Positions 6,354-11,030 of a stretch of 11,132 bases of DNA are shown here, piece after piece (position 1 is the first letter of the stretch; every line of letters begins with the position of its first letter). The notes beneath the pieces are model-generated. The model saw nothing but the letters and a program-made list of their open reading frames with translations. It did not search any database and was not told the origin of the DNA. A program made the translations under genes and the position numbers. The stretch is from Parcubacteria group bacterium (GTDB lineage Bacteria > Patescibacteriota > Patescibacteriia > UBA2169): contig JACOVK010000065.1 of the NCBI GenBank assembly GCA_016177305.1, positions 1-11,132 on the forward strand, read 5' to 3'.

Positions 6354-7274
6354 TTACACCCCGCACCCGCCGCCTTTGCCGGACGAAACCGGCTCAACCT
6401 GGGCTACGATGTTCTGGTACCCGGCGCTTGACGAGAAGTCGTATCCCAAGATCTCTTTCGGGGAAGCGTCGCCCCACGAGAGACCCTGCGTGTCCAGGTA
6501 CTTGGCGATGGTGAGGTAGGTTTCCGGAAACCAGTAGCTGTTCACGGCGAGCGCGTATTGGTACATCTCGGTCTCGCCCACTCCCTGCGATGCCAAGAGC
6601 TCCAGGAGCCCGAGCATGGCCATGCCGTGGTTGCAGTCCGGAAAGTACACGGAATTTCCGCAGCACGGGCGGTAGATTCCCTGGGATACGCGTTCCACGA
6701 GCGCTTGCTGTTCTTCGGTCAAGGTGACGAACGCGTGTTTGCTGTAGTGGTCCATGGCGTCCCCGCTTGAGAGCGTCCACCCGCCGGTTGAGGCGAACCG
6801 ACCCGCTCCCCCGTACTCCGGGTTCTGCATGGGGCCTTCATCCAGAATCGGGTTCTTGTTGGCAAGCCCGAACCCCCACAGCAAGTTCAAGAGCACGCCC
6901 GCGTTTTGCGGAGTGATGCGGAGCGGAGAGGCGAGGGTTCCGGAAAGCATGGCCTGCTCCTCGTCGGAGAGTCCGCCGCGGTTTTGGTAGATTGACTCAA
7001 ACGCCTGCTGGTCAATGACCCCGCTTGCGAGCATCTTGCTCCCGAGGTCCCCCCAGGCAACCGGAAGCAGAACCCCTTGCTCCGGAATCACGGCCGCGGC
7101 GTGCGCGCTGATTGAATCCTCGGTAGCGCGAACCGCACTCTCGGGTGCTACCGCAGGCGCACCGCGGCTGAACCGGGGCGTTATGCGGACCTGGAACAAC
7201 GCGTTAAAAAGGAACAGCGCAAACACAACAATCGCTGTGGTACGCCAAAACGAAACTGATGTAGGTAATTTCAT
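6354..7274 (-). CDS. Membrane-anchored extracytoplasmic protein with PCC...DCNHG motif, function unknown
   Basis: This 306-aa protein has a single N-terminal membrane helix (about 11-29), a Pro/Ala-rich linker (33-62) and a large soluble domain. The most striking part is YRPCCGNSVYFPDCNHGMAM at 201-220, with Cys204, Cys205, Cys214 and His216 in a compact cluster that looks like a metal site. It is followed by a helix LLELLASQG and the aromatic-rich NSYWFPETYLTIAKYL. The last residues are GGGCGV. I recall unnamed proteins with similar PCC/DCNHG patterns but no function; the better known PCYCGC lipoproteins are only loosely comparable. I place the start at ATG 7274 because GGAG lies 8 nt upstream; an in-frame GTG at 7307 lacks support. 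It is transcribed with the DUF411 and HCPLC genes. Confidence 0.85.
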   Translation of the reverse strand: MKLPTSVSFWRTTAIVVFALFLFNALFQVRITPRFSRGAPAVAPESAVRATEDSISAHAAAVIPEQGVLLPVAWGDLGSKMLASGVIDQQAFESIYQNRGGLSDEEQAMLSGTLASPLRITPQNAGVLLNLLWGFGLANKNPILDEGPMQNPEYGGAGRFASTGGWTLSSGDAMDHYSKHAFVTLTEEQQALVERVSQGIYRPCCGNSVYFPDCNHGMAMLGLLELLASQGVGETEMYQYALAVNSYWFPETYLTIAKYLDTQGLSWGDASPKEILGYDFSSSAGYQNIVAQVEPVSSGKGGGCGV

Positions 7275-7282
7275 AATAGATA

Positions 7283-7286
7283 CTCC
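7283..7286 (-). promoter_or_regulatory. Ribosome binding site deciding the start of the PCC/DCNHG protein
   Basis: GGAG (minus strand) lies 8 nt before the ATG at 7274. It is one of few clear Shine-Dalgarno sequences in the window and favours this ATG over the in-frame GTG at 7307. Confidence 0.65.
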
Positions 7287-7315
7287 AATAATTATTAGGA
7301 CGCGCACGCCCGATA

Positions 7316-7852
7316 CTACTCAATGCAGCAATCAAACACTTTCTTCACTACGTCCCCGAGCGAACCAAGGAAGCCCTTCGGTTTCGCATCATGCGCGTTG
7401 AGCGCTTGCTCATCAATCTTTTTGACATCGCCGACTGACACGAGCTTCAAATTGATGCCCCAGAACAGGGAGTAGAGGCTGTACGATTTGCCAAACAGAT
7501 CATACGCCTCGTCGTTTCGGCCCAGCCCGAGGGCTTTGGTGCCGACTTCCATCAAGCGCATGGATGCGGCGAGCAAATGCTTTGAGATGCACCACACCTC
7601 GCCTTCGTACTCTTTGATGATCTTTTTCAGGAGCTCTTTCCGCATCTCGCGCACGTCGCGAATCATGTCGTAGTACTCGCGCTTGCCGGTCTTTGCGCCG
7701 GTGAAGAAAAAGTGCTCTTCAATGGACACCAAATTCATGATGGCAATGGACAAATCCTGGTCAGAAGACAGATCCATCTTGTCCCGCTTTTTCATTGCAT
7801 CCACGCGCGCCACGAATTCGTTCAATCGTTCAATGATAATCGTATCAGCCAT
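7316..7852 (-). CDS. Conserved-looking helical cytosolic protein ending in Cys-Cys, function unknown
   Basis: This 178-aa protein has no signal peptide or membrane helix and is predicted mostly alpha-helical from its composition. Recognisable stretches are DLSIAIMNLVSIEEHFFFTG (33-52), REMRKELLKKIIKEYEGEVW (68-87) and CISKHLLAASMRLMEVGTKA (88-107). From memory, similar proteins are widespread in Parcubacteria without a known role. The C-terminus, after a variable linker, is VVKKVFDCCIE. That Cys-Cys tail is noteworthy beside so many thiol-motif neighbours and could be a metal or redox site. The gene starts 4 nt after the HCPLC gene stop and is followed by a 41-nt gap containing the next gene's ribosome binding site. 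It could be a regulator, a chaperone or an unrelated housekeeping passenger. Confidence 0.85.
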   Translation of the reverse strand: MADTIIIERLNEFVARVDAMKKRDKMDLSSDQDLSIAIMNLVSIEEHFFFTGAKTGKREYYDMIRDVREMRKELLKKIIKEYEGEVWCISKHLLAASMRLMEVGTKALGLGRNDEAYDLFGKSYSLYSLFWGINLKLVSVGDVKKIDEQALNAHDAKPKGFLGSLGDVVKKVFDCCIE

Positions 7853-7856
7853 AGGG

Positions 7857-8402
7857 TTAGGTGGTTACTTCAACGAGCGCGAGCGCGGCCGCGAGCAGCA
7901 CTACTACAGCCAAAACACCCTGGAACGGGATATGCGCCCCGCCCCTCATCCGGGTGAGGCCGCGGGAAGCATACGGCGCGGCCAGAACGAGCAAACCGCC
8001 GACGGCCGCCCCGATGAACACGAGCGGCACCACGAGCGTGGTTCCGTACTGCCCGATTCCTGCGAGGTAGAGTCCGCGGGCCCCAGGCAGAAACGGGGCT
8101 ACCGGCAGCACGGTGGTGGCGAACACCATGAACGCGATAACCGGACGTTGGCCGCGGAAGTACTGCACCCGGACGAGCTTTGCCATCCACAACCCAAGCG
8201 CGAGGCTAGCTGCTCCAAGGGCAATGCCCACCGAGAGCGTGGAAACGCCGAGTTGGTACGCGCCAAGGCCAATGGCAACCGCGCCCGCGGTGCACAACGG
8301 GCAGTGCGCGTGCGCCGCGCGCGGCGTGGCGAGGACGGCGAGCGCGCCGAAAAACGACGCAAGGTACCACGTTCGCTCCATACGCTTCATGCTACTCGCC
8401 AT
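7857..8402 (-). CDS. Multi-spanning membrane protein with HCPLC motif, function unknown
   Basis: This 181-aa protein has an N-terminal hydrophobic segment (about 13-31) ending ATPRAAHA, directly followed by HCPLCTAGA (33-41). His33, Cys34 and Cys37 would therefore be exposed at the outer face or just after signal cleavage. Four further helices follow (about 39-77 as two, 88-106, 114-145 and 161-178). The CxxC with an adjacent His suggests metal binding or thiol chemistry. I recall unnamed HCPLC membrane proteins in archaea and CPR but no assigned function. I chose ATG 8402 because GAGGTGA lies 6 nt upstream; this overlaps the DUF411 gene by 11 nt. An alternative ATG at 8390 (MKRMERTW) would start 1 nt after that stop. 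Confidence 0.83.
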   Translation of the reverse strand: MASSMKRMERTWYLASFFGALAVLATPRAAHAHCPLCTAGAVAIGLGAYQLGVSTLSVGIALGAASLALGLWMAKLVRVQYFRGQRPVIAFMVFATTVLPVAPFLPGARGLYLAGIGQYGTTLVVPLVFIGAAVGGLLVLAAPYASRGLTRMRGGAHIPFQGVLAVVVLLAAALALVEVTT

Positions 8403-8862
8403 ACCGCGTCACCTCGCCGTCCGTAGAGAAACCGTACACCGTAAACTCGCCGCGCGCGACCCCGCCCATGCCGGGCGCACCAGAGGGCATGCCCGGCAAG
8501 GCAACGCCTGCAATGCTCGGTTTTTCGGAAAGCATGCTCATGATGGTTTCAGCCGGAACGTGCCCCTCGGAAACGTAATCCCCGATGACGGTGGTGTGGC
8601 AGCTCTCCATGCCCGCGGGCACGCCATACTGTTCTTTGATGGCAGTGAGATCGTCGTGGTTTTGGACCTCAACCTCAAACCCCTTGCGCTTGAGGTAGGT
8701 GATGTAGTTCGTGCAGCAGCCGCACGTCGGAGTCTTGTGCACCACGGCGGAGAGCGGGGTGGTTACGCCAGACGCAAGCGGCGGCGTTTGCGCGCTACGG
8801 AAGAGAAACACGCCTCCCGCAAGCGCCAATCCGACGGCTCCCGCGACAACAATTCGTTTCAT
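8392..8862 (-). CDS. DUF411 metal-binding protein, exported or membrane-anchored
   Basis: This 156-aa protein has an N-terminal hydrophobic helix (about 3-21) that serves as signal or anchor, then a full DUF411 domain. The hallmarks are KTPTCGCCTNY (43-53; Cys47, Cys49, Cys50), GVPAGMESCHTTVIGDYVSE (80-99; Cys88, His89), EGHVP (99-103) and ALPGMPSGAPGM (121-132). DUF411 proteins (CopG in some copper operons) are periplasmic and implicated in copper or silver handling. Weak purine-rich AGAAGAG precedes the ATG at 8862. Fewer than 100 nt separate it from the upstream gene, and that gap holds an intrinsic terminator but no good promoter I could find. It heads the string of thiol-motif genes that ends with copB and the GCAACG protein. 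Confidence 0.95.
   Translation of the reverse strand: MKRIVVAGAVGLALAGGVFLFRSAQTPPLASGVTTPLSAVVHKTPTCGCCTNYITYLKRKGFEVEVQNHDDLTAIKEQYGVPAGMESCHTTVIGDYVSEGHVPAETIMSMLSEKPSIAGVALPGMPSGAPGMGGVARGEFTVYGFSTDGEVTRYGE
8409..8415 (-). promoter_or_regulatory. Ribosome binding site inside the DUF411 gene, deciding the HCPLC protein start
   Basis: GAGGTGA (minus strand, 8415-8409) is a 7-base match to the anti-Shine-Dalgarno complement, 6 nt before the ATG at 8402. It is embedded in the last codons of the DUF411 gene (encoding DGEVTRYGE), so the two genes are likely coupled in translation. Confidence 0.55.
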
Positions 8863-8895
8863 ATGCTCTTCTTTTGGTTACTGTTTATCATCTCA

Positions 8896-8940
8896 ACACA
8901 AAAACCATGAGTACCGTTCAGAGAAGGCGGTATCGTGGTT
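8896..8940 (-). terminator. Intrinsic terminator between the ICCW protein and DUF411
   Basis: On the minus strand ACCACGATACCG (8939-8928) pairs with CGGTACTCATGGT (8916-8904), with one bulged G and one wobble, around an 11-nt loop. TTTTTGTGTTG follows. It ends the 8954-9364 gene transcript. Since it stands about 40 nt before the DUF411 start and I see no convincing promoter after it, partial readthrough into the copper cluster is possible. Confidence 0.75.
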
Positions 8941-8953
8941 AAGACGGATTGCG

Positions 8954-9364
8954 TCAAAAAATTTTTGGATGCAGAATCCCCTGCGAAAACAAACGAACGT
9001 AGTACACAAAGGAGCGGGCGCTGCCAAACCGACGTTGAACGCCGCGGCCGTAGGGAGCCGCCGCGAAACTCACCGCGCGCGCGCTGAAAGACGCAGCAGC
9101 GAACGCAAGCAACGCCGCAACGAGCAGCACGTACGGCGCGGGGAGCGCGGACTGGAACTGCCCGTGCATCAGGGCGCTTGCGTCCGCGTCGGAAAGCCAG
9201 CAACAGATGCGGTGCCCCATGCCGGGCATCGGCGCGCCAGCGTGCGCGTCGGCGGCATGCGCGGGGGTGAGCCCGCGGCACGAAAACACGAACGCCGAAA
9301 GTAGCAGGGTTGCGGTCAACGCGTACCGACGGTAGGTGCTACGTTTGCTGCGCTTGCGGTCCAT
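8954..9364 (-). CDS. Small exported membrane protein with His/Met-rich loop and ICCW motif, function unknown
   Basis: This 136-aa protein has a basic start (MDRKRSKRSTYRR), a signal-like helix (14-30), and then a segment that resembles a Cu(I)-binding loop: HAADAHAGAPMPGMGHRICC (36-55), with His36, His41, Met46, Met49, His51, Cys54 and Cys55, and later Met66-His67. A membrane helix (77-98) follows, and a short basic tail ends LFSQGILHPKIF. The tail pattern GILHPK is one I associate loosely with CPR membrane proteins. The family is not recognised. The gene has its own promoter, whose -10 ends 7 nt before the ATG, and a terminator downstream, so it is transcribed alone just upstream of the DUF411-copB cluster. 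Its motif content suggests an accessory metal-binding protein. Confidence 0.8.
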   Translation of the reverse strand: MDRKRSKRSTYRRYALTATLLLSAFVFSCRGLTPAHAADAHAGAPMPGMGHRICCWLSDADASALMHGQFQSALPAPYVLLVAALLAFAAASFSARAVSFAAAPYGRGVQRRFGSARSFVYYVRLFSQGILHPKIF

Positions 9365-9371
9365 ACCGGTA

Positions 9372-9399
9372 AGTATACCACACCGTTCGTCGCGCGCAA
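9372..9399 (-). promoter_or_regulatory. Promoter of the ICCW protein gene, predicted leaderless
   Basis: On the minus strand TTGCGC (9399-9394), 16 nt, then TATACT (9377-9372) preceded by TGG (extended -10). Only TACCGGT separates the -10 from the ATG at 9364, so transcription would start at or within 1-2 nt of the start codon. Confidence 0.62.
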
Positions 9400-9406
9400 C
9401 ACAATG

Positions 9407-9446
9407 AAAACACGAACCCTGTACCGGTCTGGTACAGGGTTACGTG
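9407..9446 (-). terminator. Intrinsic terminator of the putative ncRNA
   Basis: AACCCTGTACC (9425-9415 as its partner strand) and GGTACAGGGTT (9431-9441) form a perfect 11-bp inverted repeat around a 5-nt loop. It extends by CACG/CGTG (9411-9414 with 9443-9446) across a bulged base at 9442. On the minus strand it is followed by TTTTCATT, a short U-tract; the plus strand has none. Confidence 0.7.
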
Positions 9447-9734
9447 CGTGAGGAATCTACGTCAGTAGACATCATGCATCTCCTTTCCTCATGTGTTAGC
9501 CCGCTTGTGTTGTGACTACACCACAGACGCAAACGGACCACCCTTTGCCATAGTGTTTCCCTAAATGAAGTGGGCGGGGGCTCTGCGTATACCTGCACAC
9601 AAGAGTGCTCCTGTGGTGTGGTGGTACGCGAACCTCGGGATGCCCTGGGTGTCCGCAACCGTCGCCCACGAGCGTCGGCAATGTAGACTCCCAAGCGGCA
9701 CGAGTTGTCGGAAACCTATGAGCAACGGGCTACT
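9407..9734 (-). ncRNA. Putative structured non-coding RNA, family not identified
   Basis: This stretch of about 325 nt carries no protein-like frame but has its own promoter (9738-9766) and terminator (9407-9446) on the minus strand. Long-range pairing is visible. Near the 5' end TAGCCCGTT (9732-9724) pairs with AAGCGGGCTA (9506-9497). CGGACACCC (9655-9647) pairs with GGGTGGTCCG (9543-9534, one bulge). ACACCACAG (9619-9611) pairs perfectly with CTGTGGTGT (9526-9518). The last two cross, which implies a pseudoknot or alternative folds. A local hairpin GAGGAA...TTCCTC with inner TCTAC/GTAGA precedes the terminator. I tested it by eye against RNase P RNA, tmRNA, 6S and SRP RNA and found no diagnostic motif. 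An 11-codon frame with ATG at 9551 (MAKGGPFASVV) lies inside. Confidence 0.55.
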
Positions 9735-9737
9735 GGT

Positions 9738-9766
9738 AGTATAGCGCAAAATGAGGCCTTTCGCAA
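9738..9766 (-). promoter_or_regulatory. Sigma-70-like promoter of the putative ncRNA
   Basis: On the minus strand TTGCGA (9766-9761), exactly 17 nt, TATACT (9743-9738). The predicted start is about 9731-9734, immediately at the first long-range helix of the RNA. The -35 box overlaps the loop of the upstream terminator hairpin. Confidence 0.65.
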
Positions 9767-9773
9767 GACCTCA
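9748..9773 (-). terminator. Intrinsic terminator of the receiver-ndk-small peptide operon
   Basis: On the minus strand TGAGGTCTT (9773-9765), a GCGA tetraloop, AAGGCCTCA (9760-9752; one G-U pair), then TTTT (9751-9748). The 64 nt between this hairpin and the small peptide stop (9774-9837) hold no other feature that I can see. Confidence 0.75.
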
Positions 9774-9837
9774 CCCCTTTGGCTAAGTTTAGGAAAGACG
9801 GTTCTGATTTATCAACAACTTGTGCACCCGCCCGCAA

Positions 9838-9957
9838 TTATCCGATTAAGCCCGGAAGAATCAGGATAGCCAAAATGATGATGCTGACCAAGAGGAGCGT
9901 ATTTACCACGCCGAGGATGCCGTTGAGCTTGGTGATGAGTAGGCGCGCCCTCTTCAT
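9838..9957 (-). CDS. 39-aa single-span membrane peptide, downstream of ndk
   Basis: A short frame encodes MKRARLLITKLNGILGVVNT followed by a strongly hydrophobic stretch (LLLVSIIILAILILPGL) and ends in Gly with a TAA stop. The N-terminus is basic (Lys/Arg at 2, 3, 5, 10), so it should insert as one membrane helix with the N-terminus inside. The ATG lies 2 nt after the ndk stop (TAG CT ATG), which suggests translational coupling. No known family is recognised; it does not carry SecE or SecG motifs that I can see. The composition is far from random for this GC-rich context, and an intrinsic terminator follows, so I think it is a real small gene, but it is too short to be certain. Confidence 0.62.
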   Translation of the reverse strand: MKRARLLITKLNGILGVVNTLLLVSIIILAILILPGLIG

Positions 9958-9959
9958 AG

Positions 9960-10574
9960 CTACCTTGCCTTTGCCGAAGGGTACATGACCATCTCATCGT
10001 TCCGCTCGTAATCCGCGAGCGCCTCGCCTTTGCCGAACCAGTGCGCGATTTCGTGCTTTGCCTCGGCTTCGGTTTCGGACGCGTGCACGAGGTTGTACAC
10101 GGCCCGCTTGTCGCGGTTGGCCGCCGCGGCAGAGTCCACGGAAAAATCGCCCCGGATGGTGCCGAGCTCCGAATCAGATGGCATGGTTGAACCCGCGATC
10201 TTGCGCACCATGCTCACGGCATGCACTCCTCTGATGGCAATCACCACCACTGGTCCGGAATTCATGAACGTAATCAGCCACTCGCGCACCATGGGGCCGA
10301 TTTTTTCGGCCTTGTCCGTTCCGAGTTCTGCAACTGCGTCGTACCCGAACTTCGCGTACGTGGCGAGCGTCTTCTCACCCAAGCGGTTAATCCAGGCTTT
10401 GTCCTTTGGGTAGTGCTCGTCAACCTGCTTGAGCGTAGGTTTGAACATCTTGAGGCCCACGATTTTGAGGCCGACCTGCTCAATGCGGCGGATGATCTCT
10501 CCGGTAAGTCCGCGCTGGACCGCGTCTGGCTTTACCATCAGAAAGGTGATTTCTTCTCGGGGGTGGTTCGCCAT
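9960..10574 (-). CDS. ndk: Nucleoside-diphosphate kinase, long form with internal insertion
   Basis: This 204-aa enzyme transfers the gamma-phosphate from ATP to other nucleoside diphosphates in the cytosol. The N-terminal motif FLMVKPDAVQRG (11-22) includes Lys15. The phosphate-binding GTIRGDFSVD lies at 138-147, and the catalytic motif NLVHASE at 161-167 has His164 as the phosphorylated residue. Usual bacterial NDKs have about 140-150 residues. The extra length is mainly an insertion after HYPKDKAW (about 58-95, containing LGEKTLATYAKFGYDA) before the conserved MNSGPVVV, plus a longer C-terminus. I recall similar long forms in CPR and some archaea. The ATG is 8 nt after the receiver-protein stop; the 39-aa peptide follows by 2 nt. 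Confidence 0.96.
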   Translation of the reverse strand: MANHPREEITFLMVKPDAVQRGLTGEIIRRIEQVGLKIVGLKMFKPTLKQVDEHYPKDKAWINRLGEKTLATYAKFGYDAVAELGTDKAEKIGPMVREWLITFMNSGPVVVIAIRGVHAVSMVRKIAGSTMPSDSELGTIRGDFSVDSAAAANRDKRAVYNLVHASETEAEAKHEIAHWFGKGEALADYERNDEMVMYPSAKAR

Positions 10575-10582
10575 ATGAGTAG

Positions 10583-10984
10583 TTACGGGTTAGCTGATGA
10601 AAAGTTTTGTATTTTCTCAATCACCTGGCTCGGCGTGAAGTTCGCCTTCACGAGGTAATCGGTCGCCCCGAGCTCTCTGCCCTTTGCGATGTCCTCTTCC
10701 TGCCCAAGGTTCGAGAGCATCAGAATCGGGGTCTGCGCATACTGGGGCATCTCCCGCAATCTTTTGAGCACCGCGAACCCGTCCAGTTTGGGCATGATAA
10801 TGTCAACCAGAACAATGTCGTAGGGCGCGGCCTGCGCCATCTGCACGCCCGCCTCCCCATCGGGCGCAACGTCAATGTTCAAGCCCTCTTTTTGGAACTT
10901 GGTTTTGTACATCGTAGCAAGCATTTCCTCATCTTCAATGAGGAGAATTTTTTGCTTTGATGCGGGTGCTGGTGCGTCCGCCAT
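10583..10984 (-). CDS. Stand-alone response regulator receiver (CheY-like)
   Basis: This 133-aa protein consists of one receiver domain after a short Ala/Pro-rich tail (MADAPAPASKQ). The acidic pair is Glu17-Asp18 in LLIEDEE, the phosphoacceptor is Asp61 in LVDIIMPKLDG, the switch residue is Ser91 in LMLSNLG (Thr in many), and the conserved lysine is Lys113 in YLVKAN. No DNA-binding or enzymatic output domain follows, so it acts by protein contact or as a phosphorelay step. No histidine kinase is in the window. The start at 10984 fits the domain and a promoter 11-38 nt upstream. The open frame continues to 11056, but that extension crosses the promoter and is not protein-like. It heads the operon with ndk and the 39-aa peptide. 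Confidence 0.93.
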   Translation of the reverse strand: MADAPAPASKQKILLIEDEEMLATMYKTKFQKEGLNIDVAPDGEAGVQMAQAAPYDIVLVDIIMPKLDGFAVLKRLREMPQYAQTPILMLSNLGQEEDIAKGRELGATDYLVKANFTPSQVIEKIQNFSSANP

Positions 10985-10994
10985 ATACCACGTT

Positions 10995-11022
10995 ATTGTA
11001 CCAAAACGCGCTAAAAACACAA
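10995..11022 (-). promoter_or_regulatory. Promoter of the receiver-ndk operon
   Basis: On the minus strand TTGTGT (11022-11017), 16 nt, TACAAT (11000-10995) preceded by TGG (extended -10). The -10 ends 10 nt before the ATG at 10984, so the leader would be about 4-5 nt with no room for a ribosome binding site. Confidence 0.58.
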
Positions 11023-11030
11023 GCCCCGCG

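Noticed and set aside
7683..8910. Long plus-strand frames opposite the 178-aa, HCPLC and DUF411 genes
   Set aside because: Arg/His/Ala-rich antisense frames in GC-rich DNA; they span several real genes.
9618..9640. T-box-like GGTGGTACGCG on the plus strand
   Set aside because: Lacks the remaining T-box elements, no plus-strand gene follows, and the promoter and terminator are on the minus strand.
9440..9694. Minus-strand frame of 84 codons within the putative ncRNA
   Set aside because: Arg/Thr/Ser-rich, no hydrophobic core pattern, and long-range base pairing explains the region better.
9407..9734. Assignment of the putative RNA as tmRNA, including a permuted form
   Set aside because: No CCA end at the 3' side, no matching 5' acceptor strand with the usual GATTCGAC-like motif; GAGGTTCGCGTACC followed by ACCACACCA is only superficially T-arm-like.
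9407..9734. Assignment of the putative RNA as RNase P RNA
   Set aside because: GAGGAAAGGA occurs near the 3' end (about 9480-9490), but the following GTCC and the other universal motifs (ACAGA...ACCG, GGCTTA) are missing, and the position is wrong.
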